Positions 1 through 7,698 of a stretch of DNA of 64,000 nucleotides are shown one piece after another. The DNA is taken from NCBI RefSeq assembly GCF_003569805.1, contig NZ_KZ984051.1:368760-432759 (forward strand). Reading direction: 5' to 3'. Position 1 is the first letter of the stretch, and each line of letters opens with the position of its first letter. Source of the stretch: Microbacterium halotolerans (lineage in GTDB: Bacteria; Actinomycetota; Actinomycetes; Actinomycetales; Microbacteriaceae). The position numbers were made by a program, and so were the translations under genes. The notes beneath the pieces were generated by a model, which was given only the letters and a program-made list of their open reading frames with translations, was not told the DNA's origin and did no database searches.

Positions 1-670
1 GCACCGGCTCCAGCGGAACCCGACCGCGCACCGCAAGGGCGCCGGTGCCTGGCAATCCGCCGAGCTTGTGCCCTGAGATGGCGATCGCGTCGGCTCCGAT
101 GCCCGCCAGCGGCAGCCATCCGGCCGCCTGCACCGCATCGACGTGCAGCGGAACCCCGCGCGCTCGGCACGCCTCCGCGAGCTCGGCGACCGGCTGCACC
201 GTGCCGATCTCGTTGTTCGCCAGCCCGACGGCGACAAGCGCGGTGTCATCGCGGAGCGCGCCGGCGAGATCATCCGGATCGACCAGACCGTGCCCGTCGA
301 CGCGGACCTCGGTGACGTCGAAGTCGTGCACTCTGGCCAGGAAATGCGCCGTCTCGCGCACCGAGGAGTGCTCGATCGGTGTGGTCACCAGGTGCCGAGC
401 CCCGCGCGCGCGGGCGGCCGCGACGCCGATTCCCTGCAATGCGAGGTTGTTCGCCTCGGTGCCGCCTGAGGTGAACACGACGTCCGTGCTGCGAACCCCC
501 AATGCCCGAGCGACCCGGCCGCGCGCGGCCCCGAGCGCGGCCCGCGCCCGCTCCCCCGCCGCGTGCGTGCTCGACGGGTTTCCCGGCTCCCCCGTGAGGA
601 TCGGAGTGATCGCCTCGAGCACCTCGCGGCGCACGGATGTCGTCGCGGCGTGGTCGAGGAAGAGACTCAC
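1..670 (-). CDS. Cysteine desulfurase, NAD-operon type (5' part, cut by window edge)
   Basis: PLP-dependent class V aminotransferase-fold enzyme of the NifS/IscS family. In this operon it most likely supplies sulfur for the [4Fe-4S] cluster of quinolinate synthase NadA (inference from position). The translation opens with LFLDHAATTSVRREVLEA and continues with the family motifs SGGTEANNLAL, the VGLANNEIGTVQP segment, HVDAVQAAG and the PLP-lysine segment AISGHKLGG. About 223 codons are present and the C-terminus lies beyond position 1. The GTG start at 668-670 overlaps the nadC stop (667-669) as GTGA, so translation is probably coupled to nadC. Confidence 0.9.
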   Translation of the reverse strand, partial: MSLFLDHAATTSVRREVLEAITPILTGEPGNPSSTHAAGERARAALGAARGRVARALGVRSTDVVFTSGGTEANNLALQGIGVAAARARGARHLVTTPIEHSSVRETAHFLARVHDFDVTEVRVDGHGLVDPDDLAGALRDDTALVAVGLANNEIGTVQPVAELAEACRARGVPLHVDAVQAAGWLPLAGIGADAIAISGHKLGGLPGTGALAVRGRVPLEPV

Positions 671-1521
671 GATGCCTCGATGTCGAGCCCGAGATCGATC
701 GCGCGCGCCGAGTGCGTGAGCGCACCGACCGAGATCACATCCACTCCGGTGCTGGCGATGTCTCCGACCGTGTCGAGCGTGACGCCGCCGGATGCTTCGA
801 CGATCGCCCTCCCGGCGATGTGCACGACGCCCGTGCGCAGGTCTTCCAGCGAGAAGTTGTCGAGCATGATCGTGCCCACGCCCGCGGCGAGCGCGTCGTC
901 GATCTGGTCGAGCCGGTCCACCTCCACTTCCACGTGGATGGTGTGCGGCAGCGCGGCGGATGCCTGCCGGAGCGCCCCGGTCGTCGTCATGCCCGTGCGC
1001 TCGCGGATCACCGCGAGATGGTTGTCCTTGGCCATCACGGCGTCCGAGAGCGAGAAGCGGTGGTTGTGCCCGCCGCCGCAGCGCACGGCGTGACGCTCCA
1101 GTGCGCGCAGCCCCGGGGTGGTCTTGCGAGTGTCGGCGATGCGAGTTCCGGTTCCGGCCACCGCGGCGACGTAGCGGGAGGTCAGCGTCGCAACGCCGCA
1201 CATCCGCTGCGTCAGGTTCAGCGCGACGCGCTCAGCGGTGAGCACGGCTCGGGCCCGACCAGTCACCCGCGCGAGCTGCGCGCCGGGCGCGAAGGCGTCA
1301 CCGTCGGCGACGGTGAGCTCGACCCTCGCGTCCGGATCCAACTGCTCGAATGCCGAGGCGAACACCTCCCCTCCGCTGAACACCCCGGACTCACGTGCGA
1401 CCAGCTGCGCATCGGCGACCGCGTCTGAGGGGATGAGCACCTCGCTGGTGATGTCGCCCCACGGAGCGTCCTCGTCGAGTGCCGCCGCGACGACGCGTTC
1501 GATCGCGCTCCCGGTCAGCAT
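667..1521 (-). CDS. nadC: Nicotinate-nucleotide pyrophosphorylase (carboxylating), quinolinate phosphoribosyltransferase
   Basis: Converts quinolinate and PRPP into nicotinate mononucleotide, CO2 and PPi, the third step of de novo NAD synthesis in the cytoplasm. The 284-residue product has the usual length. It shows the family segments LDEDAPWGDITSE near the N-terminus, ALNLTQRMCGVAT, ADTRKTTPGLR, GGGHNHRFSLSDAVMAKDNH and the C-terminal SGGVTLDTV and DVISVGALTHSA. The ATG at 1519-1521 gives an N-terminus starting MLTGSAIERVV, the expected position. It overlaps the nadB stop by 7 nt and the downstream desulfurase by 4 nt, so the nad genes form one transcription unit. Confidence 0.96.
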   Translation of the reverse strand: MLTGSAIERVVAAALDEDAPWGDITSEVLIPSDAVADAQLVARESGVFSGGEVFASAFEQLDPDARVELTVADGDAFAPGAQLARVTGRARAVLTAERVALNLTQRMCGVATLTSRYVAAVAGTGTRIADTRKTTPGLRALERHAVRCGGGHNHRFSLSDAVMAKDNHLAVIRERTGMTTTGALRQASAALPHTIHVEVEVDRLDQIDDALAAGVGTIMLDNFSLEDLRTGVVHIAGRAIVEASGGVTLDTVGDIASTGVDVISVGALTHSARAIDLGLDIEAS

Positions 1522-3278
1522 GCCGCCTCCAGCGCAGGCTCCGGCTGGCCGAGGTCTGCCGCATCGTCGGAGCGCCAGTGCGCGCCGACGGACTCGGTGC
1601 GTGCGGACGCCGCACGCACGATCTCGGCGGCGACGTCGAGCAGGTTGCGGTCCTCGTGCTCGCGCGCGGTGCGCGGCATCGGGAAGGCCGCACGCCACCG
1701 TGCGATCGCGACGGCCGCCTCAGCCAGGCCCTTCGCATCGCGCGAGAGCCCGGCGCAGCGCCACATCAGCTCTTGCAGCGCACCGCGGGAGAAAGGCTGC
1801 GCCATCTCGATCGGAAGAACGACGTTCCCCGCGTCGCGAGAGGCGGTGGTGCGGTGCGCCGGACGAACAGTCGGCGGGATCGAGATGCCGTCGCCACCCA
1901 CCGTCGTCGTGTCATCGACGATGCGTCCATGCGGATCGCCTGCGCCCGTGGCGTCTGGCCCCCGCTGGTCCTGCTGCGGGATGCAGGACCCCCTGCCTGC
2001 ATCATCCGGAGTCGGCAGCGGCGCGGCGACGGACTGGGCTCCGCTCGCGCCATCCGCTGAGGCAGCCGCCGCACGTCGCGCGAGCACCCCTGCGGAGACG
2101 GTGTCGCCGCGTCCGATCGCCGCCGCGGTCCTCCCCGCCCGCGCGCCGAACACCGCGCCTTCCAGCAGCGAGTTCGACGCGAGCCGGTTCGCACCGTGCA
2201 CACCGGTGCGCGCGGTCTCGCCCGCGGCATACAGTCCTGGCACGGTGGTGCGCCCGTCGAGATCGGTGACCGCGCCGCCCATCGCGTAGTGCGCTGCGGG
2301 CGAGACCGGGATCGGTGCGCGCGACCAGTCCAGCCCGCGCTCGCGCACGACGCGGTCGATGGTGGGGAACCGACGCGCCAGGTGCGCCGCGCCGAGTGCG
2401 GTCGCATCCAGCAGCACGGGCCTGCCGTCCTGGCGCGCCATGGCGCGGGCGATCGCGCGGGCGACGACGTCGCGCGGGGCGAGCTCGCCGTCCGGGTGGG
2501 CTTCGAGTGCGAACCGTTCCCCCGCCTCGTCGAGCAGCACGGCGCCCTCGCCGCGCACCGCCTCGGACACCAAGAACGGCTCCCCGACCGCGAGCACCGT
2601 CGGGTGGAACTGCACGAACTCCATATCGCGCACCGCGGCGCCCGCTCGGAGCGCGATCGCGACGCCGTCGCCGGTCGCGACCTGCGGGTTGGTCGTCACC
2701 GCATACATCTGCCCGACACCACCGGTGGCGAGCACGACCGCATCTGCCGACTCCTCCGCGATCGACCCGCCGTCGATCATCCGGATGCCGACGACTCCGC
2801 CGCCCGAGACCACGACGTCCGCGGCGAACACCCCTTCGCGCACCCGCACGCCGCGCGCGCGACACTCCGCGAGCAGCCCACGCTGGATCTCCGCGCCGGT
2901 CGCATCGCCTCCTGCATGCAGGATGCGCGGTGCGGAGTGCACTGCCTCGCGCCCGAGCAGCCGCGCCCCGTCTGCGCCGCGGTCGAAGCCGACGCCCCGC
3001 ACCTCCAGGGCCGCGATCGCGATGGGCCCGCCTGCGACGAGTGCCCGCACGGCTTCCGGGTCGGCCAGCCCGCCGGACGCGCGCAGCGTGTCCTCCGCGT
3101 GGGCCTCAGCGGAATCGTCTGAACTCACGACGGACGCGATGCCGCCCTGCGCATACCGCGTGTTCGACGCGTCGGATGCTGCCTTGGTCAGCACCTCGAC
3201 GTCCGCCCCGCCCTCCCGCGCCTCCAGCGCCGCGGTCAGCCCCGCGATGCCGCTGCCCACAACGACGACGCGCGTCAT
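1515..3278 (-). CDS. nadB: L-aspartate oxidase
   Basis: FAD enzyme that oxidises L-aspartate to iminoaspartate, which NadA uses. The N-terminus VVVGSGIAGLTAALEA is a Rossmann dinucleotide-binding loop. SNTRYAQGGIASVV, EFVQFHPTVL, SEAVRGEGAVLLDE and the GLYAAGETARTGVHGANRLA segment are typical of L-aspartate oxidases, and PAAHYAMGGAVTD is near the active site. At 587 residues it is longer than the roughly 540 usual for the family. The extra length is an Ala/Gly/Asp/Pro-rich stretch (about residues 395-460) between the FAD domain and the C-terminal helical domain that resumes at FSRGALQELMWRCAG. The ATG overlaps the nadA stop as ATGA. Confidence 0.96.
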   Translation of the reverse strand: MTRVVVVGSGIAGLTAALEAREGGADVEVLTKAASDASNTRYAQGGIASVVSSDDSAEAHAEDTLRASGGLADPEAVRALVAGGPIAIAALEVRGVGFDRGADGARLLGREAVHSAPRILHAGGDATGAEIQRGLLAECRARGVRVREGVFAADVVVSGGGVVGIRMIDGGSIAEESADAVVLATGGVGQMYAVTTNPQVATGDGVAIALRAGAAVRDMEFVQFHPTVLAVGEPFLVSEAVRGEGAVLLDEAGERFALEAHPDGELAPRDVVARAIARAMARQDGRPVLLDATALGAAHLARRFPTIDRVVRERGLDWSRAPIPVSPAAHYAMGGAVTDLDGRTTVPGLYAAGETARTGVHGANRLASNSLLEGAVFGARAGRTAAAIGRGDTVSAGVLARRAAAASADGASGAQSVAAPLPTPDDAGRGSCIPQQDQRGPDATGAGDPHGRIVDDTTTVGGDGISIPPTVRPAHRTTASRDAGNVVLPIEMAQPFSRGALQELMWRCAGLSRDAKGLAEAAVAIARWRAAFPMPRTAREHEDRNLLDVAAEIVRAASARTESVGAHWRSDDAADLGQPEPALEAAC

Positions 3279-4585
3279 CGCGGCAGCGCCTGCAGCATCC
3301 GGTCCAGTGCGACTCTGGCCGGTTCGGCGACATCGCCGGTCACGCTGATCCGGTTCACGGTCTCTCCTGCGACGAGCCGCTCCAGCACCCAGGCGAGGTA
3401 GCCGGGGTGGATGCGATACATCGTCGAGCACGGGCACACGACCGGGTCGAGGCAGAAGATGGTGTGCTGCGGGTGCTGCGCCTGCAGCCGGCGCACCAGG
3501 TTGATCTCGGTGCCGATCGCGAACGTGGTCGGCTCGGCGGCCGCCTCGATCGCGCGCCGGATGTGGTCGGTCGAGCCGGATTCGTCTGCGGCCTCGACCA
3601 CGGGCAGCGGGCACTCGGGGTGCACGATCACGCGCACGCCGGGGTGCTCGTCGCGGGCCTGCGCGATCTGGTCGACCGTGAAGCGGCGGTGCACCGAGCA
3701 GAAGCCGTGCCACAGGATGACGCGCGAGCCGATGAGGTCGTCACGGCTGGAGCCGCCGAGTTCACGGTGAGGGTTCCACATCGGCATCTCGTCGAGCGGT
3801 ACGCCCATAGCGCGGGCGGTGTTGCGCCCCAGATGCTGGTCAGGGAAGAACAGCACGCGGCGGCCGCGCTCGAATGCCCACTCGAGCACGGTGCGCGCGT
3901 TCGACGAGGTGCACACGATGCCGCCGTGCCGGCCGACGAAGCCCTTGATCGCGGCAGACGAGTTCATGTACGTGACGGGAACGACCGGCACGCGTCCGTG
4001 AGCATCCGGCTGGTCGAGCGGGCCGAGCACGTCGGAGAGCTGCTCCCAGCAGTCCTCGACCTCGTCGATGTCGGCCATATCGGCCATCGAACATCCGGAT
4101 GCCAGGTTCGGCAGCACGACGTGCTGGTCGGGTCGGGAGAGCAGATCGGCCGTCTCGGCCATGAAGTGCACGCCGCAGAACACGATCGCCTCCGCCTCCG
4201 GATGCTGTGTAGCGGCCTTGGCGAGCTGGAACGAGTCTCCGACGTAGTCGGCATGCTCGATGATCTCGTCTCGCTGGTAGAAGTGGCCGAGCACGACGGC
4301 CTTCTCCCCGAGCGTCTGCTTCGCCGCCCGGATGCGCTCGGCCAGTTCGGCCTCGCCCGCCTCGCGGTACTCGCGCGGCAGCTCGCCCTGGCGCGGCGCG
4401 TCCGTCGGGATCACATCGCCCATCGACGATCCCGGCCCGTAGCCGGGGACCTGATCGAACGACCACGGTGCGTCGGCGAGGTCGTTCGAGCACACCGATC
4501 CGCTGGAGGACCCCTCGGCGATGAGCTCGATCTCGCGCGCGACCGAAGCGTCGAGCGGTGTGAGGGTGATCCTGGTGGCGGGCAT
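3275..4585 (-). CDS. nadA: Quinolinate synthase A
   Basis: [4Fe-4S] enzyme that condenses iminoaspartate with dihydroxyacetone phosphate to quinolinate. Cluster-ligand cysteines are visible in AIVFCGVHFMAETADLLS, GIVCTSSNA and VVCPCSTMYRIHPGY. ALGHFYQ-type (VVLGHFYQRDEI) and GTEINLVRRLQ segments are also present. The 436-residue length, with about 85 residues before the first domain, matches the long actinobacterial form rather than the roughly 350-residue proteobacterial form. The start ATG follows an AGGAG Shine-Dalgarno. This is the first gene of the nadA-nadB-nadC-desulfurase operon. Confidence 0.96.
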   Translation of the reverse strand: MPATRITLTPLDASVAREIELIAEGSSSGSVCSNDLADAPWSFDQVPGYGPGSSMGDVIPTDAPRQGELPREYREAGEAELAERIRAAKQTLGEKAVVLGHFYQRDEIIEHADYVGDSFQLAKAATQHPEAEAIVFCGVHFMAETADLLSRPDQHVVLPNLASGCSMADMADIDEVEDCWEQLSDVLGPLDQPDAHGRVPVVPVTYMNSSAAIKGFVGRHGGIVCTSSNARTVLEWAFERGRRVLFFPDQHLGRNTARAMGVPLDEMPMWNPHRELGGSSRDDLIGSRVILWHGFCSVHRRFTVDQIAQARDEHPGVRVIVHPECPLPVVEAADESGSTDHIRRAIEAAAEPTTFAIGTEINLVRRLQAQHPQHTIFCLDPVVCPCSTMYRIHPGYLAWVLERLVAGETVNRISVTGDVAEPARVALDRMLQALPR

Positions 4586-4634
4586 GGCGACTCCTCATGG
4601 AGTTAGGGTCAGATCGACACGAAGTGTGCCCCCA

Positions 4635-4659
4635 GGTTAAGGTGCACCAGACCTTAACC
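4635..4659. promoter_or_regulatory. Candidate nad-operon operator: 9-bp perfect inverted repeat
   Basis: GGTTAAGGT, a 7-nt spacer, then ACCTTAACC form a perfect palindrome about 50 nt upstream of nadA. On the minus strand a possible promoter (TTGTGG, 17 nt, TTAACC) lies within it, so a bound protein would block transcription. No regulator gene for NAD synthesis is visible in the window. The regulator identity is unknown. Confidence 0.55.
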
Positions 4660-4779
4660 ACAAATCACCCGCGCCTGCGGCAGAAGCCAGGAGATCGCGC
4701 ATCTCCTAGGAGGATCTGCGGGGTCTCCACCGAGGATCTGCGCATTCTCCGAGTTTCTGCGGTTGCCTGACCCGCCGAG

Positions 4780-4812
4780 GACCGCGGGGGTGCACGCCGC
4801 ACCCCCGCGGTC
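4780..4812 (-). terminator. Hairpin terminator after the amidase gene
   Basis: A perfect 14-bp stem (GACCGCGGGGGTGC / GCACCCCCGCGGTC) with a 5-nt loop starts 3 nt beyond the amidase stop codon. There is no U tract, as is usual for actinobacterial hairpin terminators. It separates the amidase unit from the nad operon promoter. Confidence 0.75.
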
Positions 4813-4814
4813 GG

Positions 4815-6626
4815 TCAGCCGTACAGCTCGGGGCTGGTGCGGGCACCCACCTCCTGCTCGAACGCGTACGCGTAGCCGAGCAGGTCGGCCTCGGCGAAGT
4901 CGCGGCCGAGGAACTCGAGGTTGACCCCCGCGCCCGCGATCGTGCCGTCGGCCTCGATCGCCTGGCCCATCGGCACGGTGACCGCCGGCATGCCCGTGTT
5001 CGGGCTGAGACGCATGTTCCGTCCAAGCGGAGAGTACGGGTCAGTGCTGGGATACACCATCGTGTCGAGGTCGAGGTCATCGAGCAGGCCCGTCACGCTG
5101 ACCTTGAACTCCGCGAGAGCCTGCGTGTGCGTGCCCTCCGGGCCCGCCCATTCGAGGTACTGCTGCTCGGTGATCTGCGCGCGCTGCTCGTAGGTGCGCT
5201 GACGGCTCGGAACGTACTTCCCCGACTCGAGCACCTGTTCCAGCGACCGTGCTTCGACGCCGGGATCGAGGTGCGCCTCGACGTAGGCGTCGAGGTCGTG
5301 ACGGAACTCGTTCGTGCTGCCGCTGCCCTCGCCGAGCACGTCGGCGAACCAGCCCGGCTCGTCGATCTCCACGACGGTCGCTCCGCGCGCCTCGAGCGAC
5401 TGCTTCGCCTCTTCCCACAGCCGCAGCGTTGTGGGGTTGCTGCCGAGCATCGAGGGGACGAACCCGACCCGGGTGCCATCGAGCGCCACGTCCTCGAGCT
5501 CCTCGGTGTACGACCGCGGCACCCGCCCCTCCTGTGCCGAGGTCACGGGGTCGGCCTCGTCGACGCCGACGACCGCGTCGAGCGCTGCCGCTGCGTCGAC
5601 GACGCTGCGCCCCATCGGCCCGCCCGTGTCCTGCGACAGCGCGAGCGGCACGATGCCGTCGCGGCTGGCCAGGCCGATCGTCGGGCGCACACCGACCAGC
5701 TGGTTGTACGAGGAGGGAACCCGGATGGACCCTCCCGTGTCGGTGCCGAAGCCGATGCCCGCGAGGTTGGCGGCGATCGCCGCCCCCGTACCGCCGCTGG
5801 AGCCGCCAGCGGTCCGGTCGGTCGCATACGGGCTCGCGACCAGAAGCGACTCGCCCGCCGCCTGGCCGGCGGAGAACTCCGAGGCAAATCCGTATGCGAA
5901 CTCGTCCATGCTCGCCTTGGCCAGCATCACCGCACCGTCGGAGCGCAGCCCCGACACCATGGCGGCGTCATCGGCGGTCCAGTTGTCGTCCCAGCAGCCG
6001 CAGCCGGCCGTGGTCGGCATGCCGACGGTGTCGTAGTTGTCCTTCACCGCGATGGGAACGCCCAGCAGCAGACTCGTCATACCGCTCTCGGCACGCTGCG
6101 CGTCCGCCGCCGCAGCGGCCTCGAGTGCCGTGTCGCTCACCGTGATGATCGAGTTCAGCGGCCTGCCGCCCTGCTCGACGACCTCACGGTCGTACTCGCC
6201 GATGCGATCGACGTAGGCCTGGGTGATCTCGACAGCGGTCGTGGCGCCCGCGTTCATCGCCGCCTGCATGTCGACCACGCTCGCCTCCACGAGCTCGAAC
6301 GGGCCGTCGTCGTAGACCATGCGGCTCGAGATCTCCGCGAGGTCTGCGACCGTGATGACGCCGTCGTCGTCGACATCCGCTGCTGCGGCCTCACCCCATC
6401 CGGCGTCGCCCTCAGCGGTGCCGAGCAGCTCGCCGACCCGTTCGAGATCCGCCGTCGTGACCTGCTCGTCTCCCGTCAGGTCGAGCTCGGTGTAGTACGG
6501 CATCAGGATCGGGGCTGAGGCCTCGTCCGAGGTCGCCGCGGTGGCGATGCCGCCGGTCAGCGTTCCCGCCAGGATCGCCGGCACCGCCACGACAGCCGCG
6601 ACCGCATATCGGCGCGCACTCGTCAT
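4815..6626 (-). CDS. Secreted amidase-signature enzyme with N-terminal dockerin-like repeats
   Basis: The 603-residue product begins with a signal peptide (MTSARRYAVAAVVAVPAIL, cleavage probably after ATA). Next come two dockerin/EF-hand-like repeats at about residues 45-105: LDLTGDEQVTTADLERVGEL and ADVDDDGVITVADLAEISSR. An amidase-signature domain follows with the Ser-Ser-Lys triad (Lys in VAVKDNYDT, serines in AGGSSGGTGAAIAANLAG and the GTDTGGSIRVPSS segment). The enzyme should hydrolyse an amide outside the cell; the substrate is unknown. The chosen ATG is preceded by GAGGAGAGG and puts the signal peptide at the N-terminus. An ATG at 6680 overlapping the upstream stop would add 18 unlikely residues. 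Just upstream is a cohesin-domain surface protein, suggesting non-covalent attachment to it. Confidence 0.88.
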   Translation of the reverse strand: MTSARRYAVAAVVAVPAILAGTLTGGIATAATSDEASAPILMPYYTELDLTGDEQVTTADLERVGELLGTAEGDAGWGEAAAADVDDDGVITVADLAEISSRMVYDDGPFELVEASVVDMQAAMNAGATTAVEITQAYVDRIGEYDREVVEQGGRPLNSIITVSDTALEAAAAADAQRAESGMTSLLLGVPIAVKDNYDTVGMPTTAGCGCWDDNWTADDAAMVSGLRSDGAVMLAKASMDEFAYGFASEFSAGQAAGESLLVASPYATDRTAGGSSGGTGAAIAANLAGIGFGTDTGGSIRVPSSYNQLVGVRPTIGLASRDGIVPLALSQDTGGPMGRSVVDAAAALDAVVGVDEADPVTSAQEGRVPRSYTEELEDVALDGTRVGFVPSMLGSNPTTLRLWEEAKQSLEARGATVVEIDEPGWFADVLGEGSGSTNEFRHDLDAYVEAHLDPGVEARSLEQVLESGKYVPSRQRTYEQRAQITEQQYLEWAGPEGTHTQALAEFKVSVTGLLDDLDLDTMVYPSTDPYSPLGRNMRLSPNTGMPAVTVPMGQAIEADGTIAGAGVNLEFLGRDFAEADLLGYAYAFEQEVGARTSPELYG

Positions 6627-6676
6627 CGTCTTCCTCTCCTCGCGCGTTCTGCTGCGCGTGTTCGCGTGCTCCGGCA

Positions 6677-7456
6677 TCATCCGAGCCCCTCCCTGCGGCG
6701 GCGCACCATCACGATGCCCGCGACGATCGCCCCTGCCGCGAGTACGACGACGAAGCCAGCGCCGACGATCGTTCCGCCGGTGACGGCGAGCTCGCCGTCA
6801 CCTTCGCCGCCGTCCGCTGCGGTGTCACCCGAGCCGTCCGTCGTCGTCGGGTCGTTCGTCCCGTCGGCTCCATCGGTCGCCGCCTGGTCGTCGCCGGAGT
6901 CATCCGATTCATCCGGGTTCGTCGGGTCGGCATCGGCGTCATCGGCGACCGAGATCGTCACGGGATCGACGGCCCCGAACGGCCCCTGCTCTCCCTCGGT
7001 GCCGATAAGGGCGCCGTCGTCGATCGACACAGTCGCCTCACCGGCGCGCAGCACCTCGAACGACACCGTCACCACGGTGACGTCGCCGGAGATGCCGGGT
7101 GAACTGCCGAGACGGGTGTAGGCGAGCTGCGCCGCCCCCGTCTCCTCGCTCACCGTGCCGTAGCCGCCGTCCAGGAACGCCGCTGAGTCCGTCACATACC
7201 TCAGCGCCTCGTCGTCGTAGCCCAGCTCGAACTGAGCGGCGTACACGTCGGCGGCGTCCGTCGCCGCGACGGCCACCTCGATCACGTCGCCGACCTCGCC
7301 CGTCTCCGGTGCGCTGAGTTCGACGGCTCCGACCTGCGCGGGCGCGGCGAGCGCCGGGGCGGCGCCCAACAGTACGGCGCCGACCGCGGTCACGACGCCG
7401 ATCGCGGCAGCGGCGGCACGACGGCGCCGATCCTCTGGAAATGTGCATGCGCGCAC
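6677..7456 (-). CDS. Cell-surface cohesin-domain protein with LAVTG sorting-type anchor
   Basis: The 259-residue product has a signal peptide (GVVTAVGAVLLGAAPALAA) and one cohesin-like beta-sandwich at about residues 45-165. The cohesin hallmarks are VAVAATDAADVYAAQFELGY followed by DDEALRYV, and GDVTVVTVSFEVLRAGEATV. A long acidic Asp/Ser/Thr/Gly-rich linker follows, then LAVTGG, a transmembrane helix and an RRRREG tail, the layout of a sortase substrate. The GTG start at 7454-7456 follows GAGGAAGG and puts the signal peptide at the N-terminus. The stop overlaps an ATG of the dockerin-bearing amidase gene, so the two are co-transcribed. The predicted role is surface scaffold for the amidase. 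Confidence 0.85.
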   Translation of the reverse strand: MRACTFPEDRRRRAAAAAIGVVTAVGAVLLGAAPALAAPAQVGAVELSAPETGEVGDVIEVAVAATDAADVYAAQFELGYDDEALRYVTDSAAFLDGGYGTVSEETGAAQLAYTRLGSSPGISGDVTVVTVSFEVLRAGEATVSIDDGALIGTEGEQGPFGAVDPVTISVADDADADPTNPDESDDSGDDQAATDGADGTNDPTTTDGSGDTAADGGEGDGELAVTGGTIVGAGFVVVLAAGAIVAGIVMVRRRREGLG

Positions 7457-7698
7457 AGCCCTTCCTCGATGTCCTCGCGGCACGGTTCCACACCGTCGGG
7501 GAGCGCCGCATGGATCAACTGTGGTGCGCCGAGATTTCGGAAGGGTTTCGCTGTGTGAGCAGTGTGTTTCGCGCAGCGCATCCCATCCAGGCGGCACCGC
7601 CATCGGGGCCGCCGCTGAAGAGCGACGCGGGCGCCCGCCATCTGCTGGGCCGACTCCGGCGATCCTCGCGTCGCGTGCCGGGGCGCCGTCGCGGGCTG
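7457..7698. other. Intergenic region upstream of the cohesin-amidase operon
   Basis: These 242 nt separate two minus-strand genes. No coding potential is convincing on either strand. The region must contain the promoter of the cohesin-amidase unit, but no clear -35/-10 pair could be singled out. Confidence 0.4.

Noticed and set aside
2315..4606. A 763-codon plus-strand open frame
   Set aside because: Antisense to nadB and nadA; Arg/Pro/Ala-rich translation typical of noncoding frames in high-GC DNA.
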